Shown: one piece after another, positions 16,197 through 23,958 of the stretch
How the letters are laid out: each line of letters opens with the position of its first letter
How positions within the stretch are numbered: position 1 is the stretch's first letter
NCBI GenBank assembly: GCA_010912705.1
Contig: POWB01000015.1
Span: forward strand, 68,116-115,193
DNA length: 47,078 nucleotides
Reading direction: 5' to 3'
Origin: Halochromatium sp.
GTDB taxonomy: Bacteria; Pseudomonadota; Gammaproteobacteria; Chromatiales; Chromatiaceae
Position numbers and translations under genes: made by a program
The notes under the pieces: generated by a model
The model's database searches: none
What the model saw: the letters and a program-made list of their open reading frames with translations, nothing else
Told to the model about the DNA's origin: nothing

Positions 16197-17666
16197 ATGG
16201 CGGCGGTTGCAGTCGCTGTTGCATCCATGGCTTGTTTCCTGGTCGTTCTGAAACTCACGGCTGTTCACCGCGTTCTTGCCATGATCCCTAGCACGGCCGT
16301 CGCCGGGGTGACAGCCATGCTCAATACAGAACTTGACGACGATGCAAAAGAGCATGCCGTACAGCAGGCCGGCTTGCGACTGCTGATCCTTGCGTGGCAG
16401 ATCAGTTGGCGTATCGCGCTAGCGCTCGGGTCCGTCGGCATACCTATTCTAACAGCAGATCTTCTCGATCTTGTCCAATCCGAGATCAGCCTTAGCATCC
16501 TCATGCGCTTCGATGTCATCGTCATCTTTTCTATTCTGGGGATCTTGCTTGCCTTGGCCTTGAAACAGCTGGCATCAGCACCAGGCGATCAGAGCGACAA
16601 AATATCTGATTCAAACGCCTATGGGGCCGGCGGCAGACTCGTCCATGCCTTGGCGTTCTCAGGCCCAAGCACACAACAGCAGTTGGCTCGGTTTGATAAT
16701 TGGCTATTTGCAGATACCATCGCTGACATCCCCGATAATCCACCAATCTTTATTACCTCGCTAGCGCGTGGCGGCACCACGGCATTGTTGAATGCAATGC
16801 ACGACCTGCCGCTGATTAGTACGCACCGATACTGCGACATGCCTTTTATGAGTGCGCCGATGCTATGGTCGCAGTTGGCTAGGCGCAGCAGAGTTGTCGC
16901 AGAACGCGAGCGTGCCCACGGCGATGGCATCAGGATCAACTTACAGAGCCCCGAAGGCTTTGATGAGATCTTCTGGAGACTCTACTGGCCCGAAAAATAT
17001 CGCAAGACAGCGCTCTTGCTCTGGCAGCGTTCAGATTTCAAGGCAGAGGCGCAACATTTCTTCCGTATGCATTTCCGCAAGATCGCCAAGCTGCGTCACC
17101 CGATTACCGCATCAGCCGTTAGATACCTCAGCAAGAACAATGCAAATATCGCGCGTCTCGATCTATTGCCTACACTGTTTCCAGGATGCCAACTCATCAT
17201 TGCCTTACGCGAGCCATCAGCGCATTCGGCATCGTTACACCGCCAACATCTGAATTTTATCCATCTGCACAACAAAGATGCATTCGCTATGCGCTATATG
17301 AAGGATATTGGCCATCTTGAATTTGGTGCACTGCATCGGCCGATCGCTTTTGACCCTGATGTTCTCGCCGGCTATGACCCAACCCAGCCGAACTACTGGC
17401 TTGTCTATTGGATAACTGCATTTGAGCATATTCGCAAGCACATATCCAAGTTATTGATCCTGAGTCAGGACAGTCTCAGAAGCGCGCCCCAAAACACAAT
17501 GGACATATTGCTAGAGCGCCTCAACATTGGGCATGTCCCGACGCATGACTTCAGACGATATTTCCACTGCAAGCCAGACGCACCAATGAGTGATCTTTTC
17601 GACGCGGATCTCTTGCGCCGTGCCCGTGATACCTACGAGCACCTACTCGCTTTCGCAGTTCGCTAG
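16197..17666 (+). CDS. membrane-anchored sulfotransferase-family protein
   Basis: The C-terminal two thirds form a PAPS-dependent sulfotransferase-like domain: the 5'-phosphosulfate loop is seen as ITSLARGGTTALLNAM (about residue 186 on) and the 3'-phosphate motif as LIALREPSAHSASLHRQH (about 335 on). The N-terminal 130 residues hold about three hydrophobic helices, so the enzyme is probably membrane bound with its catalytic domain in the cytoplasm. The ATG at 16197 is used; a TTG at 16179, a few bases after the preceding stop, is an alternative, and no strong ribosome site decides between them. The sulfate acceptor is unknown; the neighbouring ASST-like protein and AYIGPGAG protein suggest an envelope polysaccharide or lipid. 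Confidence 0.8.
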   Translation: MAAVAVAVASMACFLVVLKLTAVHRVLAMIPSTAVAGVTAMLNTELDDDAKEHAVQQAGLRLLILAWQISWRIALALGSVGIPILTADLLDLVQSEISLSILMRFDVIVIFSILGILLALALKQLASAPGDQSDKISDSNAYGAGGRLVHALAFSGPSTQQQLARFDNWLFADTIADIPDNPPIFITSLARGGTTALLNAMHDLPLISTHRYCDMPFMSAPMLWSQLARRSRVVAERERAHGDGIRINLQSPEGFDEIFWRLYWPEKYRKTALLLWQRSDFKAEAQHFFRMHFRKIAKLRHPITASAVRYLSKNNANIARLDLLPTLFPGCQLIIALREPSAHSASLHRQHLNFIHLHNKDAFAMRYMKDIGHLEFGALHRPIAFDPDVLAGYDPTQPNYWLVYWITAFEHIRKHISKLLILSQDSLRSAPQNTMDILLERLNIGHVPTHDFRRYFHCKPDAPMSDLFDADLLRRARDTYEHLLAFAVR

Positions 17667-17679
17667 CGATCATTCAAAA

Positions 17680-18070
17680 AATGCAAGACATCCTCATCTG
17701 ACTTTTTATCAACGCTATTTAAAAAGACTAGCAAGGCGGTAAGCGCTTTTAAAGAAATTGCCTTTGCTTCTGGCTGTTGCGAAAAGTTTTTGGAGTCTTG
17801 GCCTTGGTCTTCAAACCCAGACAGCAACGCTATAGGGCCACCCCTTGTGGATAAGTTGAAGAGCTACCTGGGGAATATCCTTGTGGATAAATTGTTGATC
17901 GAAAGATAAGCTTTTTTATCAACAGATCATCAACAGTATCCATCACCTGTAGCACACAGCGTTAAAATTAGAGTAACCCACTGAAATTAAAGATGTTTCG
18001 TCGGGTTAATCCAATTATCCACAAAGCTTATTATAACTACTAGTAAAATATCAAACCTATAATAATAATC
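17680..18070. other. AT-rich DnaA-box cluster, candidate replication origin
   Basis: A gene-free, AT-rich segment contains three perfect DnaA boxes: TGTGGATAA at 17846-17854 and 17882-17890 (same direction, 36 bases apart) and TTATCCACA at 18015-18023 (opposite). TTATCAACA at 17916-17924 differs by one base, and on the minus strand it forms part of GATCTGTTGATAA, which fits the first nine positions of the E. coli 13-mer GATCTNTTNTTTT. An ATCAACAG direct repeat with 11-base period follows at 17918-17936. The stretch 18024-18070 is almost pure A/T. This is the make-up of an oriC, though dnaA, dnaN, mnmG and par genes are absent from the window. Confidence 0.55.
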
Positions 18071-18145
18071 TTGGCGGCAAGCCAAACGGCAACATTGTGG
18101 TCTACGTAGCTCTGCGGGTACCATCACAGCCCGCGAGCAGACACG

Positions 18146-18167
18146 AAAAAGGGCGCCTGTAGCGCCC
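18146..18167 (-). terminator. intrinsic terminator, leftward
   Basis: GGGCGC (18151-18156) and GCGCCC (18162-18167) form a six-pair stem with a five-base loop; on the minus strand it is followed by five T residues. It would stop leftward transcription coming from the transposase-remnant side before it enters the AT-rich DnaA-box region. On the plus strand no T-run follows. Confidence 0.6.
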
Positions 18168-18194
18168 TGATGCGAACCTAAGAGATTGTCTTAG

Positions 18195-18621
18195 GGCAAT
18201 CGCATCAACATGTTGCACCTGGTCAGTGCCTGGGCGACGGCCAACCGGGTGGTGCTCGGCCAGGTCGCCACCGAGGCGAAATCCAATGAGGTCACGGCGA
18301 TCCCGCAGTTGCTGCAGTGGCTGAAGTTGGAAGGCTGTATCGTCACCATCGATGCCATGGGCTGCCAGACCAAGATCGCCAAGCAGATCATTGAGCAGGG
18401 GCGGCGACTACGTGCTGTCGCTCAAGGGCAACCAGGAAACGCTCGCCGCCGAGGTCGAGGAGGCGTTCATCGATGCCGATGCGAGGGACTATAAAGACGT
18501 CGACTCGGAGTTCCTGGAGACCGTCGAGCGTGGACATGGACGTCTTGAGACCCGTCGCTACCGCACCCTGGGCGATCTCTCTGGCGTGCCTCGCAGCAAA
18601 CTGTGGGAGGCGATGAGGTAG
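18195..18621 (+). pseudogene. ISAs1-family transposase remnant, truncated and frameshifted
   Basis: The first frame reads HLVSAWATANRVVLGQVATE, LLQWLKLEGCIVTIDAMGCQ and KIAKQIIEQG, and after about 18400 the next frame continues GGDYVLSLKGNQETLAAEVE and LETVERGHGRLETRRYRTLG. Together these are the middle of an ISAs1-type (H-repeat associated) DDE transposase. One extra G in the GGGG run near 18400 explains the shift. The N-terminal third (about 130 residues) and the C-terminus are missing, and no terminal inverted repeats are seen, so it cannot move. It marks the left edge of the restriction-modification region. Confidence 0.85.
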
Positions 18622-18811
18622 CATCGGCACCAGCGCGGCCCGGTTTGCCCACGCGGTGCGGGTAGACAAGACTCCATCCGATGTTGATCGGACGGATGCG
18701 CAATCGCTTCTTGTATCAATGTTCGCAGTTCAATCATTGAATTCTCGCTATCAGTGTCGTCAAAACCACCCGCAGACCGAAGCCGTCCGGGCCAGCACTC
18801 GCAGCACCGCC

Positions 18812-21187
18812 TCAGCCTGCATACAAGGCCACCTGCATCTGCTTGAACCCAGCCTTCACCTGCGCTAACTCCCCCAGCCTGGCCTTGCCCTCACCGATAC
18901 TGCCATAGCGGGCGACCAACAGCTGTCCCAGCTTCGGCGTCGCCAGCTCCGCCTCGCCGCCGGTCTCATACGCCTTCAGGATGCTCAGCAGCAGCGCCTT
19001 TAGCTCACCGTCCATCCCAGCCAGCCCAGCGTCTCGAACGGTCTCGGCGCGGTCATGGCGGGTCTTTGCCGGCGTCGTGAACAGCACATAGCCCAGCACG
19101 TCATAGAGATCACTATCCGGCGCATCCACCAGCTGGCGGATGTCATCGAGCCGGTCCTGGTCGTAGCCGCGATCCGCGAGCTGGGCCATGAACTGCTCGC
19201 GTCTGTCCGGGTCGCTCCAAGTCGTGCGGAGCTGATCCTCATCGGCCACTAGCCCGGACAGATCGCCGAATAGTCGCTGCAGAAACTCGGTGGCCGAGAT
19301 CGGCTTGCCCTCCGGGCTCCAATAGGTGGTCGTGGTCAGATAGGCGATCTTCCGCGCCTTGCCGTCGGCGAGCTGGATGATGATCTTTTCGCGCGGTGTC
19401 GCGTCCGCATCCGCACCGTTGCCAGCCTGGTCGCTGGTCGCGCCACCAGTCGCCCCGGTCGCGCTGTCATAGCCTTCCGGGTCATCGGCAATGCCAAAGT
19501 TGTCATCCAGGGCCTCGGCGTCGCCGGTTTGCCCGCGATCCTCGGGCGGCAACGGCTCGCCGTCCCATTCCGGATCATTGAAGTGCTCGTAGGCCTTCAC
19601 GAAGTCCCAGATGGTGAAGAAGTCCTTGCCGTCGTAGACGCGCGTGCCGCGACCGATGATCTGCTTGAACTCGATCATCGAGCGGATCGGACGCATCAGC
19701 ACGATGTGGCGGATATTGCGCGCATCCACCCCGGTCGAGAGCTTCTGCGACGTGGTGAGGATGGTCGGGATGGTCTTGTCGTTGTCCTGGAAGTGGCGCA
19801 GATGCTGTTCGCCGACGGTGCCGTCGTTGGCCGTCACCCGCTGGCAGTAATCCGGCTCGGTGTTGGTCTTCATCTGATTGATCAGATCGCGCACCAAGGC
19901 CGCGTGGTCCTGGGTGGCGCAGAACACCAGCGTCTTCTGGCGCTGATCGATTCGGTCCATGAACTCCTGTACCCGGCTCAGCTCGCGCTCTGGGATGATG
20001 ACCCGGCTGTTGAAATCGTCCTCCTCGAAGGTATCGCCGACCTGCACCTCGCCGGCCAGGACCTCGTCCTCCGGATGGTAGATATAGGCATCGATGGTGC
20101 TCGCCATCTGCCGCACCTTGAATGGCGTCAAGTAGCCGTCCTCGATGCCCTCGCGCAGCGCATAGATATAGACCGGCTCGCCAAAATAGCCGTAGGTGTC
20201 GGCGTTCTGTTTGCGCTTCGGGGTTGCGGTCAGGCCGAGCTGTACCGCCGGCGAGAAATGCTCGAGGATGCCGCGCCATTGGCTCTCGTCGTTGGCGCCG
20301 CCGCGATGGCACTCATCGACAATGATGAAGTCGAAGAAGTCCGGCGGATAGCCGGTGAACACCGGCTCGCCGTCGCCGGTCATGAAGGTCTGAAAGATGG
20401 TGAAGAACAGGCTGGCGTTCTTCGGCACGCTGCCCTTCTTTCGCAGCGAGCCCGGATCGATGCGCGCAATCGCGTCCGGCGGAAAGGCCGAGAAGGCGTT
20501 ATAGGCTTGATCCGCCAGGATGTTGCGATCGGCCAGGAACAGGATGCGCGGTCGTCGGCTCGGCGCGCCGCTCAGGTTCCACTTGGCCTGGAACAGCACC
20601 CAGGCGATCTGAAACGCGATCGAGGTCTTGCCGGTGCCGGTCGCCAGGGTCAGCAGGATGCGCATCGTCCCCTGTGCGATCGCCTCCAGCACCGCTTGGA
20701 TCGCCTGATGCTGGTAGTAGCGCGGCTCCCACTTGCCGCCGTCGGTCTCGAAGGGCACCGCGCCGAAGCGCTCGCGCCAGGCGTTGGTCTCGCTGAATGC
20801 CAGCGCCCAGAGTGCATCCGGGGTGGGGAAGGGCAGCGCCAGCTCGCCTTCCTCGCCGGTGGCCATGTCGATCTGGTACCAACCGATGCCGTTGGACGCA
20901 AACGCAAACCGCGCACCGAGCCGCCCGGCGTAGTCCTTGGTCTGGCCGATCCCCTCGCGAACGCTCAGTCCGGCCCGCTTCGCCTCCAAGGTCGCGAGCT
21001 TGTGTCCCTTGTAGACCAGCACATAGTCGCAGGCCAGGCTCTTGCCGCGCCTGCCGCCGGTCTGGATGCGACCGGGGCAGATCAGCTCGCGGCGAACCTG
21101 CGCACCGGGGATGACGCCCCAGCCTGCCGCTGCCAACACCGGATCGATGCGGTTGGCGCGGGTGTCGGCTTCCGTTTCGTCGTACAT
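18812..21187 (-). CDS. hsdR: type I restriction endonuclease subunit R
   Basis: HsdR cleaves and translocates unmodified DNA as part of an R2M2S complex. The 791-residue product shows the PD-(D/E)XK nuclease region (CDYVLVYKGHKLATLEAKRAG, about residues 53-73), a superfamily 2 helicase with Walker A ATGTGKTS, a DECH box (IIVDECHRG), a LTATPKR motif III and QIIGRGTRVYDG motif VI, then an acidic low-complexity linker and a C-terminal domain. This is the EcoEI-like (type IB) form. AAGGC precedes the ATG at 21185-21187. It is the last gene of the operon that starts with hsdM, separated from hsdS by five small genes. Confidence 0.93.
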   Translation of the reverse strand: MYDETEADTRANRIDPVLAAAGWGVIPGAQVRRELICPGRIQTGGRRGKSLACDYVLVYKGHKLATLEAKRAGLSVREGIGQTKDYAGRLGARFAFASNGIGWYQIDMATGEEGELALPFPTPDALWALAFSETNAWRERFGAVPFETDGGKWEPRYYQHQAIQAVLEAIAQGTMRILLTLATGTGKTSIAFQIAWVLFQAKWNLSGAPSRRPRILFLADRNILADQAYNAFSAFPPDAIARIDPGSLRKKGSVPKNASLFFTIFQTFMTGDGEPVFTGYPPDFFDFIIVDECHRGGANDESQWRGILEHFSPAVQLGLTATPKRKQNADTYGYFGEPVYIYALREGIEDGYLTPFKVRQMASTIDAYIYHPEDEVLAGEVQVGDTFEEDDFNSRVIIPERELSRVQEFMDRIDQRQKTLVFCATQDHAALVRDLINQMKTNTEPDYCQRVTANDGTVGEQHLRHFQDNDKTIPTILTTSQKLSTGVDARNIRHIVLMRPIRSMIEFKQIIGRGTRVYDGKDFFTIWDFVKAYEHFNDPEWDGEPLPPEDRGQTGDAEALDDNFGIADDPEGYDSATGATGGATSDQAGNGADADATPREKIIIQLADGKARKIAYLTTTTYWSPEGKPISATEFLQRLFGDLSGLVADEDQLRTTWSDPDRREQFMAQLADRGYDQDRLDDIRQLVDAPDSDLYDVLGYVLFTTPAKTRHDRAETVRDAGLAGMDGELKALLLSILKAYETGGEAELATPKLGQLLVARYGSIGEGKARLGELAQVKAGFKQMQVALYAG

Positions 21188-21281
21188 GCCTTGTACCTCA
21201 GTCGTGTTCTGAAGCGACGATCTTCACGCAGAATGCAAAGCAGGGTCCAGAGAAGCAGGGTCCAGAACAGTCTGCTGCCGA

Positions 21282-21797
21282 TCAGCGTTCAGGCCCATTG
21301 TGGCCGATGATGGGATGATTGCCTTCAGAGTCGTGCACCGGGAAAAACGCGGTATCGAGGATGGCCTCATCGCTGTAGGGACAGGCCGATGGGAACCTGT
21401 CGATGGGCAGCCCACTTTCCTCGGCGGCCAGTTCTCTGGCATCACCGTAGGCCTCTTGAACCGCAGCGGTCCAGAGACGTTTCATACCGGGATACTTGCG
21501 CAGCAGGATCTTCAATTCGGTGCGTTGATGCACGATCGTTTGGCGCCAACTGCGGCCATCGAACTCGCGCCAAGGGTCAGAGAGCTGGGCATACTGAAAC
21601 TGCCATTTCAGCAAATGTGCGAACAAGACCCGCAGCCGACTTTCCAGGCTACGCTGCTCGCTCTTGCCCATCTCGCTTAGTTCCTCAAGCAAATGTTCGA
21701 TGTCGAGCGCATCAAAGCGGCCGGCCTTGAGTAAGGCCGCGTTGGTCTCGGCCCATGCGGTGTAATCCTGCTCGTAGAGTTGGGTGAGCTTGGTCAC
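21282..21797 (-). CDS. DUF29 domain protein
   Basis: The 171-residue protein starts LTQLYEQDYTAWAETNAALL after MTK and contains DIEHLLEELSEMGKSEQRSL and LLKWQFQYAQ followed by WRQTIVHQR, the signature of DUF29. DUF29 proteins are all-helical and widespread in cyanobacteria and purple bacteria; their function is unknown to me. Sequence ends with a polar tail. It sits between the RelE/ParE-type toxin gene (35 bases) and hsdR (94 bases) in the same orientation, so it belongs to the restriction operon by position. Confidence 0.82.
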   Translation of the reverse strand: MTKLTQLYEQDYTAWAETNAALLKAGRFDALDIEHLLEELSEMGKSEQRSLESRLRVLFAHLLKWQFQYAQLSDPWREFDGRSWRQTIVHQRTELKILLRKYPGMKRLWTAAVQEAYGDARELAAEESGLPIDRFPSACPYSDEAILDTAFFPVHDSEGNHPIIGHNGPER

Positions 21798-21832
21798 CTA
21801 GACGTCCTGCCGCGTTGGTTGAGTGTCGGTAA

Positions 21833-22084
21833 TCATTTGTAGCTTTCTTGTCGGTGAAGAATCCGACCAATCATGATCGTATCATCAACAACATCGAACA
21901 AAATCCGATAATCGCCAACTCTCAGTCGATAAGCCGGCTCGAAATTTGTCAGCCTTTTCAGATTGGGGACATCCGGAAAACCCATTAGCTTCCTGATTGC
22001 TTCGTGCAGGCGTTGTTTTTGATGTTTGTCGACCTGTTGCAAATCCTTGATCGCGCTCCTTCGTAGCTCAATCCTCATGGTCAA
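21833..22084 (-). CDS. RelE/ParE-type toxin
   Basis: The 83-residue basic protein reads MRIELRRSAIKDLQQVDKH then NLKRLTNFEPAYRLRVGDY and IGRILHRQESYK, the compact fold and C-terminal RVGDYRI...RxxxYK pattern of the RelE/ParE superfamily. RelE members cleave mRNA on the ribosome, ParE members poison gyrase; which applies is not certain, although the conserved Arg and C-terminal Tyr favour the RelE type. The gene overlaps the preceding small antitoxin gene; ATG at 22078 is an alternative start two codons in. The pair is nested in the type I restriction operon. Confidence 0.85.
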   Translation of the reverse strand: MTMRIELRRSAIKDLQQVDKHQKQRLHEAIRKLMGFPDVPNLKRLTNFEPAYRLRVGDYRILFDVVDDTIMIGRILHRQESYK

Positions 22085-22256
22085 GGTAATCTTCGAACGA
22101 GATTGATGCTTCCTGGCGTGTGAGTTGCAGCGCCTTCAAATCTTCCAAGTCTTCAATCGAGACGATCTCAACGCCATCCTCCTTGAAGTGCTCAAGCCAC
22201 CAAATCACCTGTTTAGCCAATTGATCGTCTTTGATATTAATCGCAATGTTGTGCAT
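22068..22256 (-). CDS. antitoxin of the RelE/ParE-type pair
   Basis: The 62-residue acidic protein (MHNIAINIKDDQLAKQVIWW then a Glu/Asp-rich tail ending SFEDYLDHED) lies directly before the toxin gene and overlaps it by 17 bases, the standard antitoxin-toxin arrangement. The N-terminal half could form a small dimerising DNA-binding element and the acidic C-terminal half would wrap the toxin. It has no strong match that I recognise, so the call rests on position, size and charge. It overlaps the preceding small gene by 20 bases. Confidence 0.72.
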   Translation of the reverse strand: MHNIAINIKDDQLAKQVIWWLEHFKEDGVEIVSIEDLEDLKALQLTRQEASISFEDYLDHED

Positions 22257-22443
22257 CGCTGCTTGATCCCCGAGTTGATGTAAATGTGGAATAGCTGGCC
22301 TGCTTCAGCATGCGGAGAAGGACGCGTTTATCCTGTCCCGCTTGCTTCCAGGCATCGATGGCATCCGCCAGTGAATCCACGCTGAATGCCAACTGCCAGC
22401 GCTCGCGGTCACATGTGTAGTCACCTTGGCCTTGCTCAGCCAT
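22237..22443 (-). CDS. small unknown protein next to the nucleotidyltransferase
   Basis: The 68-residue product (MAEQGQGDYTCDRERWQLAF, then SLADAIDAWKQAGQDKRVLL) is not recognised. Its gene begins inside the last codons of the nucleotidyltransferase gene (8-base overlap) and ends inside the antitoxin gene (20-base overlap), which argues for real translation. MNT-type nucleotidyltransferases are normally paired with a HEPN protein of 110-150 aa; this one is much shorter and lacks the RxxxxH HEPN motif, so it is either a different partner or a cut-down relic. The low-complexity C-terminal end (TSTRGSSSDAQ) may reflect read-through past an earlier end. Confidence 0.55.
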   Translation of the reverse strand: MAEQGQGDYTCDRERWQLAFSVDSLADAIDAWKQAGQDKRVLLRMLKQASYSTFTSTRGSSSDAQHCD

Positions 22444-22744
22444 ACATCACCTTGCCTTCACGCAATGCCCAGAACAGCGCGCTGCCGGGTTGATGGCCCC
22501 ATCGATCCACGTCCGACTTTGAATAGACGAGCAGGTCGACAGGAATCCGGAGTGGGCGCAGTAAGCGACGTAACCGGACCATCTCTGCGGCTCGATCCGT
22601 GACCTCGGACTCGATGACGAGTAGATCGAGATCGGAATCATCACGCGCGTCGCCGCGAGCGTGGGAGCCAAAGAGCAGGATTTGTTCGGGTTGCGCAGCC
22701 TCGGCGAACCGTTTCACGGCAGCGGTGATTTGCTCGGGTGTCAT
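22436..22744 (-). CDS. MNT-type nucleotidyltransferase
   Basis: The 102-residue protein carries the minimal nucleotidyltransferase motif GSHARGDARDDSDLDLLVIE: the GS loop and the two metal-binding Asp of DxD, with a third Asp in IPVDLLVYS. MNT proteins of this size act as antitoxins that AMPylate a HEPN toxin in known pairs. The ATG at 22742-22744 overlaps the stop of hsdS (ATGA), which fixes the start and shows translational coupling. The next gene overlaps it by eight bases. Confidence 0.88.
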   Translation of the reverse strand: MTPEQITAAVKRFAEAAQPEQILLFGSHARGDARDDSDLDLLVIESEVTDRAAEMVRLRRLLRPLRIPVDLLVYSKSDVDRWGHQPGSALFWALREGKVMYG

Positions 22745-23958
22745 GTCAGCTCGCCGGCGAAGGCTTTTTGGAGCAGGGATTGGCGTAGGTCGGAGAGGTC
22801 GACGAGTTTGGCGCGAAACGAGGCTTCGAGTTGATCCACAGAGCCCCGCATTTCTGACATCGAAGCGCTCAGCCACTCTTGGGTCTTAGGATCGGCTCGC
22901 GGAATCGTTATTTGGCCCAGTCGTTGGAGAGCGAGTTTTGGCTGCGCGGCAACACGTGTTTGTGTTCGCGTTTGCGCTTGGAAGTCGGTAGATCGAGTAC
23001 ACCAATAGACGTACTCTTTGCGCCAGCCATCCTTGAGCACCAACTTCGCAGCATTTTCTGTCAGGTTGGCTCCCTCCAAGTGTTCGGGAACGATCCCTGT
23101 CTTTCCAATTGTTCCAGCGATGCTTATATAAACGTCCCGACTGCTAATTGTATAGCGCAGTATGGTTTCTCTAATCTCTTTGGTGATAAACCCAAGGCCT
23201 GATGCGGAAACCGTACCTTCCTCAGTAAAGTCACGCACTGTGATGTAAGGGTAAGGGGTCTTTTCTGCTGTCAGCTTAACTCCTTTAGGGAGCCTTTTGC
23301 CGCCCTTGACATCGGCAAGCTTGTTGATCGGAATAATACCAAAGCGAACAATGTATTCGGCGATTTTAATATCGAGATGTCTTAATAGTAGTTGCCGAGA
23401 TTCCTCCAAATTCGCTTCCACATTCGCACGGGCGCGGTCCAGCCCCTCAAACGTCTCGTCCAGAATGGCGACGATTTGCTTTTGTTCTTCGAGCGGGGGA
23501 AGAGGGATCGGTATTAACTTTAGCTTTTTCTTGTTAAGAGTTTTCCCCTTTATTTTGTGGTCGCCTTCCGCTGCTGCATGCCAGTCGAAAACGGTAAGAG
23601 CCCAATATAGATATTCCTTTAACAAAATGCTTTCGTCTATGTCTAATAGAGAGGCTATAGCTTCATTCGTGAAGAGGTCGCGGCCTGCATAGGCGAGTCG
23701 CCCCAATGTCAGTTTGAAGCTAACGAGGAGTGTTCCTCTTGGAACGATGCGCATGTTACGAGCGGCTTCGTCTGAAACATACTCCTTACTGTCGTTGCAA
23801 ACTGGGTGAAGACCAGGTCGTAGGTCTGCAATCGAAAGCCAGACATTGCTAGTTTCTTTCTCCATATCCCAAAAACGGGAATTATTTCTTGCCGGGGTGC
23901 TGCCAAGTTCAATCCGGCATAGCTCACCAAGCGTCTTTACCCTCCACCCCACCTTCAC
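22741..23958 (-). CDS. hsdS: type I restriction-modification specificity subunit S
   Basis: HsdS recognises the DNA target for the type I complex. The 405-residue product has two target-recognition domains (about residues 5-150 and 200-355), each followed by a conserved helical spacer: LPPLEEQKQIVAILDETFEG after the first and a QLEASFRAKLVDLSDLRQSL region at the end with QKAFAGELT. The motif WRVKTLGELCRIELGSTPAR marks the first domain start. The gene overlaps hsdM by four bases at the start and the nucleotidyltransferase gene by four at its end. Lower GC in the recognition domains is usual for exchanged HsdS segments. Confidence 0.93.
   Translation of the reverse strand: MKVGWRVKTLGELCRIELGSTPARNNSRFWDMEKETSNVWLSIADLRPGLHPVCNDSKEYVSDEAARNMRIVPRGTLLVSFKLTLGRLAYAGRDLFTNEAIASLLDIDESILLKEYLYWALTVFDWHAAAEGDHKIKGKTLNKKKLKLIPIPLPPLEEQKQIVAILDETFEGLDRARANVEANLEESRQLLLRHLDIKIAEYIVRFGIIPINKLADVKGGKRLPKGVKLTAEKTPYPYITVRDFTEEGTVSASGLGFITKEIRETILRYTISSRDVYISIAGTIGKTGIVPEHLEGANLTENAAKLVLKDGWRKEYVYWCTRSTDFQAQTRTQTRVAAQPKLALQRLGQITIPRADPKTQEWLSASMSEMRGSVDQLEASFRAKLVDLSDLRQSLLQKAFAGELT

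Noticed and set aside
19529..21310. Open frame of 593 codons on the plus strand
   Set aside because: It is antisense to hsdR throughout; high GC removes stops. Its translation has no recognisable family, whereas the minus strand encodes a full HsdR with all helicase motifs.
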